Shown here one piece after another: positions 1-12,844 of a DNA stretch of 64,000 nt. The DNA comes from Nelumbo lutea (lineage: Eukaryota; Streptophyta; Magnoliopsida; Proteales; Nelumbonaceae). Position 1 is the stretch's first letter. Each line of letters opens with the position of its first letter. Under the pieces are notes generated by a model that was not told the origin of the DNA, did no database searches, and worked only from the letters and a program-made list of their open reading frames with translations. The position numbers and the translations under genes are program-made. The stretch covers positions 84,720,270-84,784,269 of the forward strand of contig JAKGHH010000004.1 in assembly GCA_022828595.1 (NCBI GenBank), given 5' to 3'.

Positions 1-638
1 CGGAAACCCTACTAAATGGAAGATTTACATTCTGCTACCAGACACTCAGACACAAGAGAGGGAAAGTTAAGATTTGAGATTTGGAATTTAATTACAAGGG
101 TTAGCTAGAAGGTTGGATATGTGAGGGGCTGAGGGCTGCTTGATGGAAATGTTGATGGGAGGATGAAGATCTTCAATCCTGTTTATAGGCTGTTGTAGTC
201 TTGATATTTGGCCACTAACAAGAAGTAAAAGATATTCAGAAAGAAATAAGGAAGACCAATACCGTTTCTTCAAGAGAATTTTTACTAGGACTTCTTCACA
301 TGCTTTCTAGGCCATATTCAACACGCTTCTGACTCACCTCTAAACCTAAGTGGTATCCAAGATGTTTGAAATAGGAAAAGATTTCACTAGGCATCATGAT
401 GGTAAAGCAATGTTCTCTCTCTCTCTATCTGTACTTTATAACCCCTCTATGACAGGCATTGGGTATGGCATAATCTAAATCTATTGGAGGTTATTGCTCT
501 TATCTTTTTTGTAGTCCAATTATTTTTTCCTGAACTTTTTACTCCTTTATTTTCTACATTTTTATGCTATATCCTAAACTTTGTTATAGAACATGCTTTT
601 GTATGTCTGTAATTGTTTTTAACTAAAAAATAAACGAG
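1..638. other. no gene recognised; probable intron or upstream part of the first gene
   Basis: I see no convincing exon here. The only open frames are short and show no family motif. Position 638 is a possible acceptor (CGAG then TTACC) for the exon that follows, with A/T-rich sequence before it. Upstream exons of the first gene should lie here or, more likely, before the window. A CT-rich microsatellite sits at about 415-428. Confidence 0.4.
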
Positions 639-647
639 TTACCTTAC

Positions 648-3600
648 ATGGAAATAGAAGGGCTGAGAAATCTCAAGGAATCTTGCCCCCTGGTCACTTT
701 AAGCAATGACAAATTGGATTCTGATGATTCCTTTTATGGTCAGGATCTGTCTTCATCCAAACCGACCGTCTATGTAAGAAACAGCACAAAGAATGATGGT
801 TCCAGTCCAAATGTTTCTTTCAATGATTTCATAATGTCTTTATACAGTCAGGCTGAGCATGCTCCAACTGTTGATGCTACTCAGAAAACGATGGTAAATG
901 GATCTGATTCAGCCCAGACAGGCATGGATTCACAGTTAATGAGTGGGAAAGTCACCGACATGTCTTCACAATTGGTGAATGGAGAAGATAATTCAGATGA
1001 AAGTTCCTGGGAATTTAAAGATGCCTATACAGAAACCAGAGCTGAAGATCAAAGTTGTGTATCCTGTCTCATAGATACAAATACAAAATTTACTAAAGAA
1101 TCAAAACTGAAGAATTTTGTGGATATTTACACTAGATTGAAGGAGCAATCACACTATATTGCACTTCACCATCTTGATGGTCTGAAGGTTGGTGAAGACT
1201 CATCTTTAAGATCTTTTTTTCCGATTGGTGACAGTACTAATTTGTAAAACATGGGAACTGTCAGAATGCTCAGAAGGTTGCTGCTCTTTCTGGTGAAGAT
1301 GCAAAAGCAGTAGCACTCCATGAGGAAATCCAGGTATGTAGCTGTTCTTAGTCATTTAGAATCATTTATCATCTCTATCTTTTTTTTTTCTTTGTTCTTT
1401 ATGTTGAGGGTACAACATCATGTAGTTCAGGAGACTACAAAAACTTGCTTGAAGCAGGAGTTAGGGCCAAGTAATGATCTGCAACTGAGTTTCAAGTCAA
1501 GTCCCATTTTTGGACTCCAAGAAGGCTATGTCTAAACATACCATATATCTGATTAAGAATTACTTCCATTCTGCTATCAGCTTAAGTTCCATTTTCAATG
1601 AAATGATCAATATGTTGTGTTTATAGGACAAGAAACTATTTTCTTTTCTCACTCACTACACCCTTGCTTTTCTTATCCAATAATGGTTCTTGTTTAATCT
1701 AAAAGCTTTTGAGAGACAAGTTAGTAACTTTTTTCAAACCTGAAACTCAGATGGGATTTGAGATCACTTCTCTTGTATTGTAACATTTTTTTTTTTTTGA
1801 AAGAGGTAAGGTATGATTGTATTGAAGAAAGAAAGAAAGAATGTACAAGGTGAAAGCTCCCCATCAAGCAGGAGCCACATGAAAAAGTTCAAAAGCCACA
1901 AAGCAAAGTAAGCCTGATCTACCCAACTACTGTGACATACTGGGCTGGCACAGCCTAATTTTTCGTGCCGCCCCCACTGTAGCGGGCTGTGCCGGCATGG
2001 TCCATGAAGGCTGGGGGAGGGCGGGTTCCCAGCACAAGCCCGTGGCATGTGGGCCTGCTGGGCTGGCCTGTAATATTTCATTTTCGTTTTTTCTGTTTTT
2101 ATTAAGAAAAAAATCATAACATTATAAAAAAATAATGAAAGATTGAAGGAAAAATGACAAATTGCATGATTACAAGAACAAATTGTAAAAAAAAAACCAT
2201 CTTAAAATTTTATTCTATACGAATAATCAATTCAAGTTACAAATAAAATTGAAGATCTTAAAATTTTATAATAATTAAGATTTTTTTGCAAGAGTTCATC
2301 TGAAAGAGACACTGGGCAGCTCTGAAGGATCAGAGGCTGTAAGAACAAGCACCCCTCAGGAATCACTAGGAAGCTCAACCCATGAGACCCATGTTTAGTT
2401 AGAGATTGCACCTTCCAGCACAACTACTGAGCCCATCTCAGAGGAGCAGGTAGGCAAGTTAATGAACTTTGGGAAGTTGATGAGTGCCTCCTTCGTTTAC
2501 GGGGAATCTAATGCACATTAGTTTTTGAAAACCAGTTTGTTGGTCCACAATGATGCCGGTTCTGCTGTAAAGAAGAACATTTCATGTAAGCTGGAGAGTC
2601 TGTCAGCTGAGAGTGGTGTTGACTCAGATTGGTCGATAGATAGTTTTGACAGCCTCACTGGGTGCAGAAAAGCAAAGCAGCTGACTGATCTCTCCAATGA
2701 CACAGTGGTTAAACCCTGTAGTAAGAGAATGCACAATACGTGAGGTTGGGGTGGAGGTGGCCAGGGAAGAAAGGTCACATTCACATCTTAATCCTGCTAA
2801 TTTAAGGTCTGCACATTGAGCCTGGATAGGGGTAGATTCCAGTCCAGGCCTTTCTTTGGATCTGTAGGATTGGGTTTTTGTTTTTGGTTTTGTTGGTTTC
2901 TAAGCTGTATTTCCGTTGAGTTGTTTAACCATGATTTGGGAGGGTTGGGTCAAGCATAGAGGTGTAAAACAGGCCGGGCTGCCCATGGGCCAGCACAGCC
3001 TGCCAGAAACTGTGGCAGGCCATGCCTGGCATGGCACAACCCCCAAGGCCAGGCTAGGCCGATGGTATCACCAGAAGAAGAAGATGAAAGTGGAACTTGA
3101 AATTAAAGAAAATTTTTGAGACCCAAAGAATCATTCTCAGGGGGAGTGTTTTGGGGAAGTGAGTGAGCAGTCTATCCCTCTTCCAGTTTCAGTTCTTGTG
3201 TCCACTCTTGTGCCTGATCTGTCACCTACCTAACCACCTCCCTTGCGTCCTGCTTCTCAGCGTTATTCACGATAGAGACTTCCCAGGGAGGTTGATTCCA
3301 CTGCAGTAGAACTCACATCACTTCTTGCTGGTTCCTTGGAGACTCCTGATTCAGTTGATACGAATTCAAGTATTTCTCTTGATCCCTCTACTGTTTCAGT
3401 TCCCATTGATTCTACTAACCCCATTACAGATAACCTGGACCTTTCTATTGCTCTTAGAAAAGGGAAGAGAAAGTGTACTGCCCATTGTATTTCACAATAC
3501 CTATCCTATAATGGACTTTCTTCTTCCTACCGAGCTTTTCTTTCCTCTCTTGACTCTGTGTCTATACCCAAGGGTGTCAGTGAAGCTTTCTCCAAACCTG

Positions 3601-6600
3601 AATGGAAGACAACTATGCAGGAAGAGATAAAAGCTTTAATTAAGAATCAGACATGGGAGATTGTGGACCTACCAGAGGACAGGGAGACTGTTGGATGTAG
3701 ATGGGTTTACACAGTCAAATATAAGGCAGATGGAATTATAGAAAGGTATAAGGCCAGACTTGTTGCAAAAGGGTACACACAGACCTATGGCATTGATTAC
3801 TTAGAGACTTTTGCACCAGTTGCAAAGATGACCTCTGTTCGGATGCTTCTTTCTCTTGCTGCTACATACTCTTGGCCCCTGTTTCAACTTGATGTGAAGA
3901 ATGCTTTCCCAAATGGAGATCTGCAAGAAGAAGTGTATATGGATCTTCCTGCTGGTTTCTGCAGTAATGCTGAAAAGGGAAAGGTATGCAGACTTAAGAA
4001 GTCATTTTATGGCTTAAAGCAGTCTCCCAAAGCATGGTTTGACTGGTTCAGGAAAGCCTTGGTTGCTTTTGGCGCTACACTTAGACTCAATCTGACCATA
4101 CCTTGTTTGTGAAGCGGGGGGGATCCTTGGTGTCAGTCCTAATTGTTTATGTGGATGATATTGTTGTCACAGGGAATGACCTAAGTGAGATTGGTTGTCT
4201 AAAAAAGAATCTACATAGAGAATTTGTAATTAAGGATTTTGGAGAACTTAAATACTTCTTAGGTATTGAAGTTGCAAGATCAAAACATGGAATTTTTATC
4301 TCTCGGAGGAAGTATGTCTTGGATTTTCTACAAGAAACAGGGAAGCTTGGAACAAAGGCAATTAGTATTCCTATTGATCAGAATCATAGAATTAATGCAT
4401 CAAAAGGTGAGCCAATAAAGGACATTGGGAGATATCAGAGACTTGTGGGGCGGTTGCTATACTTGTGTATGACAAGACCAGGCATTTCCTATGCAGAAAG
4501 TGTGGTAAGTCAATATATGCATGCTCCATGAGTCCAGCATTGGGAGGCTGTTGATAGGATTCTTGCTTATCTGAAGGGACACCCGGGCAGAGGCATATTG
4601 TTTGCTTATCATGGATAGTTGAAACTAGAGGCTTATAAGATGCAGATTGGGCAAGATGCCTTGACGATAGGAGATCTACTTCAGGAGTATGCACCCTTGT
4701 TGGGGGTAACCTTGTTTGTGGAAGAGTAAGAAATAGACAGTGGTGGCAAGATCAAGTGCTAAAGCTGAATACATGGCCATGTTACATGGAGTTTCAGAAC
4801 TTCTCTGGATCTGTTCCCCGTTAGGAGAGATTGGTGTATAGGCAGAAGAACCTATGATGTTGTACTGTGATAACCAGGCAGCAATCAACATTGCCCATAA
4901 CTCAGTTCAGCATGACTAGACAAAGCACATTAAAGTGGATAGACATTTCATCAGAGAAAGGGTGACTTCTGGGGAAGTTGTCTCCCATACATTGTTTCTG
5001 ATCTGTAGCTTATTGATGTTCTCACAAAAGGTGTTGCAAGGAACTAGCTAGAGCATGATCTACACAAGTTGGAATGTGTGACATTTACTCCCAACTTGAG
5101 GGGGAGTGTTGAGTTGGGCCGATTTCTAGTTATTGGGCCTAGTTATTTAGCTCTTATTTTTTAAGTTGTTAAGTTAGGAAGCTGTTGGGCTTTAGGCCCA
5201 TTAGCTTATGTTTTTAAGTTGTGACTGTTCAGCTACTTTAGTAGCCGCCCTACTAAGGGCATTCTTGTAATCTCTTATTCTTTTAAGTTAAGTATAAAGT
5301 ATAATGAGGGGTTGGTGGTCAGACCTAATTCAATTTTGGTTGACATCCTACTCTTTCTTTCTTCTCTTTTCTTCTCTACTGCTGAAACTCTTCATCTTCT
5401 TCTTCTTTCTCTTCACAAGGAATTCATCTAAATTTCCAAATAGTGATTTCTACTCTACTTTTACGAAGATGATTTTAATAAGAGCTTTCTTGGATTGGAT
5501 CTTATTTAAAAAAAAATCTTGCATTCCTTTCTTTTCAAGTTATCCATAGTTTTGCTCAAGGTTCAAGATTTCACCATGTATTGGCGCATACTTATCGTAT
5601 CGGTGACCCACCAATATGCCAAATCAAAAGTCTTTGGGTTTTGACCTATTTCAGGGGGTAGACCGTAGACAGGCCTAAGACCTACCCCTGACCTATTTTT
5701 GAAAAAAGGATGGGTGCAAGGTTCAAAATACCAGTACACCCCTTGCGCTGCATTGGGGTGTATCAATACTTTGAACCTTGGTATATCTGCACAAATAGAA
5801 CCTTGTCCCTTTTCTTATGGAAGGAGAAAGAAATGAACCTTGAGAAAAAAATAAAAACTTCCCAAATATGTCGTTCTTATTATTCCCTGTTTAATTCCTC
5901 AAGTTTGACCTACATACTATTAGTCTCATGAAATGACTCTTTGATGTAGGACCAGCTCAGTTCTAGTCCTTGATAGGGAGAGAAAGAAGAGAAAAAATAC
6001 TTGGAATTACTCACAGGGTGCCTAGAATCACTCTAGGGCAAGAGAATCACTCACCATAGTTAGCATAAGCTGAAGAAAACTCTAAATATGTATGGATGTT
6101 TTACATTGGGCCCCAAAGACTCTAAACTCATAATAATCCTAAGAGTCAACTGTTAAACCCTATCATTGGGCCCAAAGAAAATCGCAAAATGGCAAAAATA
6201 CCCCTACTATCCAAAAATAAAAAAAATACATAAATTTTCATAAAATTCCAATTTTGACTCTTCAGCTCCCGCATCACTCTTAATCCTATCTTAAAGTTCC
6301 TAGAAGCATAGGAAACCTTTTTGCAAAGTTAGTAAGCAGTATGGGGTATTGCATACTTTTTTTGTAAGTTCTCGTACATTTATGGGTTTGGACATTCAAA
6401 TAGTGTATAACCAAGTTGAGAACTTGTTGGATCGGTTAATTGTCGTATATCATTTGGTTTGTTCAACTTTTAAATCCTTCAGTTAGAGTTCTTTAATGTA
6501 TTCCTCTTCTTTGAGATATTACAGTCTTTCTGGTTTTCAAGATGAATTATTGAATATTTAATTGATATTGTCATGTCTATGTTAGTAGTAGTTTTCAGAT

Positions 6601-9301
6601 ACTGTGAATTATAAAATGGTTTTTAGTGCAAGCAACAGGCAACAGAGAAAGGAAATAAGAAAGAAAACTATAGGCATGCTAGCAACATGTGAAAAGTACT
6701 GTGTGCCCTAGCACATATATTTTCAAAAGCATTGAATGCACTAATATGCAACTGCCTGAGTGTCAGTGCAATTATCAAATCCTTTGAGCCAGAGCTGATT
6801 TTTGTCCCTAGTGATCAAGCTGTTTCATTAAAGTGCAGCCAGCAAGTAAAGACACTGTCCATACATCCATTTTTCATCACACTGCTAGTGCACTCATCTT
6901 CTCACTTGCTTCAAGCTGGATCAACCTTGAGCATTGATGTGTGGTGCTATTGTGCTAATGCACAGCCCTTGGCATTGAATGAGCAGCAAATTTTGTTTAT
7001 ATTATTCTCTTCCTTTTTCAGGTGGCTTGTAGGAAATTGCATATGGAAAATGTGGTTTCTGAGAAATCATTCACAGAGGAGCATGCGGCAATAAATATTT
7101 CAGTTGATGAATTTATGCAAGAACCAGACTTCCAAATACTCGAAGGAGAATATCACTTGTTAAGAAGAATATCACTTGTATGATTCTATTCTCTAATGAG
7201 TTCTGTGGAAAAAAATGATTTTCAGTTTTGCAAAAATGGTGTAGATAAAATACCTGTAATTATTAGAAATTTGCAATAGGTCTGGACAGTAGACTGATGC
7301 CTTGAAATCAGAGACCATGCACCAAAGAAGAAATAGAAACATAAACCATTAAAATTCCAGATCTCAATGATGTTGGTTATCTCATGCCCTCTTGTTTAGC
7401 ATCTTTAACCTCTTCAATAGATTGACCCCATGCTTCTTACTGATCATAAAGGCCTTCTCTAAGTTTTCTTTCACTGTCTAGGTGTCACCTAGTCAATTTT
7501 TTATATAAAAAATTGGTTGATTTTCCCTATTCCCTATTCATTTTATGGAAAATCCTTATATGAAATACGCATTCTTCTTTTTTCAATTTGAATTCTTTTT
7601 TCTGGACATTCCGATGGATGGACCTTTGTTTTGAGGAGCAAGTGAATTAGGACCACCACCAAAATAAAAAATTGGCTGTCCTCTGTCAATGGATTCCACA
7701 GATACATTGGAATTACAAAATTTTTTACTTTGGTGCTCATGGTTCTGGGCTCTTAAAAACAAGATTCCATAAGTTCATTGAAATAATTAAGGTTTAAGGC
7801 CACAAGTTCTGGGCTCTTAAAAACAAAATTTTTTAGTTTTTCTTCTCCAACTGGTTCATAGGGGTCGGTTTAAGGCCCTTCTACCCCCTGAACCAGGTCA
7901 GACCCCGAAACACCCCCTGTAGGGCTGTATCGGGAAGCCACTGATATGATACCTATCGGCCAATACGGCCCAATATATATCGGAATTTTGACCTCAGAAG
8001 TTATAACAACTATTTTTTTGATAGATAATTACAACTATTATTTTTTTCTGCTCACATTGTTCAACTTTAATTTTGTGAAGCCATTTGATTTCTCTATCAC
8101 TTTCCCTAACTTTGGGATCATGAACAGGCAGAAAAGGATTTAAGCTCTGCAATTGAGCTCTCCGAACATGCTATTTTGATTATAAATATTCTGGCCATGG
8201 GATCTGTGGAAGAGAAATCCAGTTATGTCGCTTCATTATCTCAAATGATCTTGGTTTGTGTTGAAGAGCTGAAACACGGTGGCCTGATCTGGAAGCAGTC
8301 AGTGCAGAAGAATTTACATAAGAAAATACTATCTGAACCACGAGGTATTGTCTAGTACATTGAATGAATGAATTCATTTATTGACAGCTTTAGCTATTGA
8401 TGTCATTCCTAACAATTCAACAAATAATTCAGGCCAGAGATATATTCTTGCCCTTGGAGAAATTTACAGAGTGGTTGAAATTCTAAGAGCATCAGGAAAT
8501 CTTTACAAGCCTTGGATACTTTCTATTCTTGCGGACCCATCCGATATCTTTGCTCTTTTAGAGGAGTGTGTTGCTGTATGGTCAAATTCAGGTCTGGAAG
8601 AAGCTCTCAAGTCTCTAACCAGTGGACTTGGTTTTGGATGTGACGAAACTACCAAGGCATTGCTAGAATCAATCAAGTCCATTCATGACCTTGATGAAGT
8701 GGTCCTGCAAAACCATCTCCTTGCTAAGAAAGAACCGGTTTGTCAGCTGTCAGGATTATCTCTTGTGGCGGTGCCTGGTAGGTGGATCTATATATCATAT
8801 TTCTTGAAGAAAATCAAAGTCAAGTAAGTTTGCAGCTTGTATGTTGTGCAGGCATCAACACATGCACACAGACTGACGCACATAGATATACATAAAATGA
8901 ATATATTCCAAGTCAATTGTTTTTTCCCTAAAGATGATTCTGAGTAGATATTGGATTGGCTACTTTATCTTGGTCTGGAAGTGGTTAAATTGAATATTTA
9001 GGGTCCTTACCAATGTGATTTTGGCTTATAATACTTACAAGGGAGGACCCACCAAAATATGGTTGGTTTTGCGCCACCATAAATGAAGAGATGGCCTGCT
9101 TCCATCTTGTTTTAGAATTTGTAGTTTTCAGATATATGTAAGAACATTCTCACGTTGACACTGTTTACTTTCTTAAATTCACCAGGCATGAAATTTGTGG
9201 TGTGGAATGGGGAAAACTACTTTCTGACACTAGCAAACTTATGGGTGAATAGGATATCTCTTGATCTTCCAAGATTACCTAACATACATGTCAGTAAATG
9301 A
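648..9301 (+). CDS. gamma-synergin/aftiphilin-like plant protein, C-terminal part (5' end outside window)
   Basis: Seen: six exons join in one frame, about 648-1187, 1265-1333, 7022-7177, 8128-8344, 8433-8777 and 9186-9301 (TGA), giving 480 residues. The first exon is open upstream to position 627, so its true acceptor is unresolved (638 is one candidate) and the gene starts before the window. The first exon is acidic and Ser-rich, with a DESSWEFKDA motif like those that bind AP-1 gamma-ear domains. Later exons carry HHLDGLKNAQKVAALSGED, EPDFQILEGEYHLLRRISL, YILALGEIYRVVEILRASG and, at the C-terminus, VVWNGENYFLTLANLWVN. From memory, plant proteins with this layout (often named dentin sialophosphoprotein-like) are related to gamma-synergin, an AP-1 clathrin adaptor partner. 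A trafficking role is inferred. Intron 1188-1264 is only 77 bp and has a perfect TACTAAT branch site. Intron 1334-7021 is swollen to 5.7 kb by transposons. All phases agree, so the gene looks intact. Confidence 0.72.
2290..2745 (+). pseudogene. decayed coding remnant, perhaps LINE ORF1 tail
   Basis: One frame runs from about 2302 with in-frame stops near 2395 and 2518. It reads EEQVGKLMNFGKLMSASF and, later, LSAESGVDSDWSIDSFDSL before ending near 2742. The text is non-random and Ser/Asp-rich. It resembles the linker end of plant LINE ORF1 proteins, but no diagnostic domain is present. It sits inside the 5.7 kb intron of the first gene and does not fit the splice phase of that gene. It could instead be a captured host-gene fragment. 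Confidence 0.3.
3110..5417 (+). mobile_element. truncated, decayed Ty1/copia retrotransposon in an intron
   Basis: Seen: the 3' part of a copia polyprotein. The linker after integrase starts near 3130. Reverse transcriptase follows at 3520-4530 (KPEWKTTMQEEI, RYKARLVAKGYTQ, QLDVKNAFPNGDL, YVDDIVVTGND). RNase H remnants reach about 5090 (YCDNQAAINIAHNS, KVDRHFIRERVTSGE). A polypurine tract (GAGGGGGAG) precedes an LTR. There is a frameshift near 4085 and there are many stops after 4530; a Leu in the usual NAFLNGD motif is Pro. The gag, protease, integrase and 5' LTR are missing. It lies in sense orientation in intron 1334-7021 of the synergin-like gene. It is the same broad lineage as the complete element at 55576-61856, but is older by decay. 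Confidence 0.88.
5107..5417 (+). repeat. 3' LTR of the truncated copia element
   Basis: The LTR begins TGTTGAGTTGGG directly after the polypurine tract. It has a CT-rich end and a plausible TG...CA boundary at TTCACA. The 5' partner is absent, so the exact 3' limit is an estimate. Confidence 0.6.
5557..5780. mobile_element. foldback MITE with CAAGGTTC ends (copy 1)
   Basis: The sequence begins CAAGGTTCAAGA and ends TTTGAACCTTG, an imperfect terminal inverted repeat. The inside has the words 'cgtatcggtg' and a poly-A stretch followed by a second CAAGGTTC at 5718, so it may be two nested or partial copies. The same ends and interior words occur at 36504-36728, and related degenerate sequence lies at about 7850-7980 and 20600-21065. 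No coding capacity. Confidence 0.6.
7850..7990. repeat. partial copy of the CAAGGTTC-type MITE
   Basis: The GGGGTCGG...CCCCTGAACCAGGTCAG and 'cgtatcgg/ctatcggccaata' words match the interior of the elements at 5557 and 36504, without clear ends. It lies in the intron before the 8128 exon of the synergin-like gene. Confidence 0.35.
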
Positions 9302-10830
9302 GGAAGTTGGTGAAGAAGTTAATATGGACATATTCAAGAAATTTTGTGACCAATTTGCAATTCAATCAGTGTGGTCACCTTCAACAAGGGGGGTTCACTA
9401 CAAAAGCTGATTGGAAGGAAACGCATTAAGCAGCTTGGGCTTTCGAGGAACTAAAGAGCCTCTACTAAAATGGAATGTACCTAAAGGTGCAGTTTGGATT
9501 CCGGAGGTTGATAGTGGGTGCTCAGCCTTGTAATTTGATCTGTCTAGGTACCCAGTACATTTTCTTTTTTAATCCCCTTGTTAAAATTTGTATCATAGGC
9601 TTTGTATGTATTACTATTATATTGTCCTGTTGCATCACTTTTGTATAAAATGACAGTGCTGGTTGCATTCAGGCACCCATATAAACAGATATAGCCATGT
9701 ACAACTATGATTCCCCAACAAAAAAAAAAAAAAAAAAAAAAAGAGGAAAGGGAAAAAGAATTTTAAGAAATGGAACTTGATTGATTGATTCTCACAAGTC
9801 ATAAACATTACTGGACTAGTCAACGGTGAACCATCAATTCTGCAATAAAGATTCTATTTCCAGTCTTGTTCTTCACTTTCCAATTGTTGAGCTCTAAATC
9901 TCATGGTAAGGTCACCCAGAAATTGTTTGGGCCATGGTGGTAGTCCGTTTCTTAATTCATACTGCGAAAAGATGGAATCATGGGAAAGCTGGACCAGTGA
10001 AATCGAAGCTGAGTAAAACATGCATCTTCCCCATACAAATTCACTCCATTCATAATTTGGATCAAATATAGACCTGCCCTAGTTCAATGACTTCTGACAT
10101 GTTCCAACATGCTGAGCTACCTCATGAGCAAACTTATTGATGCACTCCCAAAACAAAGGATAAGTGATTAGAAAAATTTGTTACAGGGGAGGTGGGTGAA
10201 CTTTTTCAAAAATATAGGGGCTATTGGTGCAATTTATCCTGATATCAGTTTTTATTTCATTATCGTATAAATATAATGTTTTGGTTATTTTCATTTAATT
10301 TGTTAAAGGGCATCCAGTCTCCGATTGGGAAGAGTGAAAATAGAGTATAAATGCAAATACTTAGAGTGCATTCTGGTCCATGCAAATGCAAAGTTGGTTT
10401 AATTTTACATTGAACAACTTTGTGTGCAAAAGGTTCCATCTATTTTTTGGATGCAAATTTTGCTCTCATTTTGAGAACATGTCTTAGAATCTGTTTTTAT
10501 TGTTTTTACTAGCAGGGCCCAATGCGAGGAAAATTGTGATGTTCAAATGGATAAAGGAAAGGGATCAAAATGAAATATAAACCTGTGTAATGTATTGGCT
10601 TATGAGAAATTCCAATCATACTGTTAATTAATAAATTCAGTATTTTAATAAATACTTTTAATTAATTAATAATATTGTAATTATTAAAAATACTGTATTA
10701 ACTAAAAGTAGATTTAATAAATTATAACTTACATTATATTAATTAATAAATCCATTTTTTAATAAATACGGTTAATAATGTTAATTAGTAAAAATATTGT
10801 TAATTATTAAAAATATTGTAATTATTATTA
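9302..10830. other. 3' flank of the first gene; no other gene seen
   Basis: The first few hundred bases are probably the 3' UTR of the synergin-like gene. A run of about 22 A's lies at 9721-9742. Beyond that the sequence is mixed and then AT-rich, with no open frame of family character on either strand. Confidence 0.5.
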
Positions 10831-11329
10831 GGGAAAATTCCTAATCAGTACCCTGTACTTTGGCTCGAGTGACAATTTGGTCCCCGAACTTTCAAAATGT
10901 GACAATCCAATACCTGTCATTAAACAATCCGCTAATCAGCCGTTAAGCGACATTTGAAAAGTAAAAAGTGCCATAAGAATGCCATCTAATTCTCTTTATC
11001 AACCATCCAAGCATTGACAATAAAATGAACAATCCCAAATTCTAGATTTTTCTAAACATTCACCAACTTTTTTGAATAGAAGAAGCTAGGATTTGGGACT
11101 CTTCAATTTTTTGTCAACGTTTAGATGGTTGATAACGAGAATTAGATGGCATTCAAAGGGCATTTTTGACTTTTCAAATGTCACTTAGCAGCTGAATAAC
11201 GAACTGGTTAACGACAGGTATTTGATTGTCACATTTTGTAAGTTCGAGTACTAGATTATCACATTTTAAAGTTTGGGGACCAAATTGTCACTCAAGCCAA
11301 AGTATAGGGTACTAATCAGGAATTTTCCC
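10831..11329. mobile_element. Mutator-like MITE with long terminal inverted repeats and 9-bp target duplication
   Basis: Seen: GGGAAAATTCCTAATCAGTA at the left end is matched by its reverse complement at the right end. The inverted homology continues for well over 100 bp on each side. The element is flanked on both sides by TTATTATTA (10822-10830 and 11330-11338). A 9-bp duplication and long TIRs are typical of Mutator-like elements. The middle has no transposase. The duplication word is low in complexity, which weakens it slightly. Confidence 0.82.
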
Positions 11330-11379
11330 TTATTATTAATATTGTAAACTTTAAAATACAATAATTATTGTTGCTACTC

Positions 11380-11610
11380 CCTCTCTCTCTCTCTCTCTAC
11401 TCTCTCTCTTAAATGTCATTTTTAAATGCATTAAAATAAGAGGCCTTGCAAAACCTAAAGGTCTATCTCTAATAGTGTGTGCAACTTTATTAATCTAATC
11501 AATATAAGTAATGATTACTTTTTTATATTTTTAAAACAAAAGAAAATAGGAACAATGCAACAAATTGAGAAAATAGATAAATAGCTTTTCTCAAAATTAA
11601 TTTTAATGAT
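11380..11610. repeat. AT-rich repeat unit with CT microsatellite (copy of 14040-14300)
   Basis: A CT-repeat run (about 11383-11409) is followed by 'gcattaaaataagaggcctt', 'ctctaatagt', 'aatgattactttttt' and 'aatagcttttctcaaa', in the same order as at 14040-14250. Shorter parts of the same unit recur in the tandem pair at 12845-13600. No coding sequence. Confidence 0.6.
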
Positions 11611-12068
11611 TTTATTTTTTAGCTTTTGGTAATTTATCATATTTATTAGAAATCATGTTAATCAATTTTTGGTAATTTCTTGGATAATTTTTGGTAGTTA
11701 TGACAAATTTATTGGTACTTTATTTTTGGTTATTTTTTGGATAATTTCTGTTCATTAAATGTAAATTTCTGTTATTTATAGCTTAAATTATATTTAAATA
11801 AATTAATTAAATATAATTACTTTTAATTACAATTTAAAATTTAATTATAGTACTTACATTTTCAAATATAATTTAAATATTAATACAATTTAAATTATAA
11901 ATTACATTAGTTAACAATTTAAAATGAATTGATAAAAATATTAATATTTTTGAATAAATATAATATTTTAATATTTAATTAATAATACTGTAATTAACAA
12001 TACTATAATTATTGAAAATACTATAAAATACGATTATTTATTAATATTATAATTATTAAAAATAGGGA

Positions 12069-12785
12069 AATTGTCTAAAACTCACCATGAGTTTTCAACA
12101 TTTCTCTTAAACTCATCACAACTTTTCAAAATGTCTAAAACTCACCCTGTTAGTAAATTTTTATTTTCCAAAACTCACCTTGCGTTAGTGCACCGTTAAT
12201 GCTTCTTAACAGAGGTGTCCATGTCAGCATAAATAATAATTTTCATGACCAAATTACCCTTGGATGGTGAGTTAGTGGAAAAATGATCTTTTATAGTTTT
12301 CAATTTTCTTGTTTTTTTTTTTTTTGCATTTTTAGTGTTTTGTTATAATTTCTATTTTTTTTTTACATTTTTTCTATTTTCTACAATCTATAAAATTTTG
12401 GTGTTTTTTCTACAAATTTTATTTTCTGATTTTGTTTTTCAATTTCTATAGTTTCTATAATTTGAAAATAATTTTTTATTTTGTTTACAATTTCTATATA
12501 TTTTTCTATTGTTTGTAATTTCTATGTTTTTATGTATTTTATATTTGAAAATATTTTTTTGAATTTTTTCCTTTTTTCATGTCTAAATATTAAAATGGTA
12601 ATATATTAACACCCATCAATTTATTTTGTATATATATTTTTCTATGAAGGTTAGAATGGTAATATATTAATGCTCATTAGTCTGTTTAACATCAAGTTAA
12701 TGACATGGTGAGTTTTAGACATTTTGAAAAGTTGTGGTGAGTTAAAGAGAAATGTTGAAAACTCATGGCAAGTTTTAGATAATTT
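12069..12785. mobile_element. MITE-like foldback element with ~80-bp inverted ends
   Basis: The left arm (TTGTCTAAAACTCACCATGA, then CTTTTCAAAATGTCTAAAAC) returns in inverted form at 12700-12785 with few mismatches. The core is T-rich and non-coding. No clear target duplication is seen. A shorter relative with 'gatgagtttaaaag' and 'gggagtttaagataat' lies at about 36000-36118. Confidence 0.7.
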
Positions 12786-12844
12786 AATGTTAATAAAGAA
12801 TACATTATTTAAAATAGATAGTTTTAATTAATTAAAATACTGTA

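Noticed and set aside
1320..1535. 71-codon plus-strand open frame after exon 1333
   Set aside because: It begins at the exon end and runs into the intron. The next exon that fits the family and phase is at 7022.
2525..2743. 72-codon frame inside the 5.7-kb intron as an exon of the first gene
   Set aside because: It is not needed for continuity (1333 joins 7022 in phase), and its upstream part has in-frame stops.
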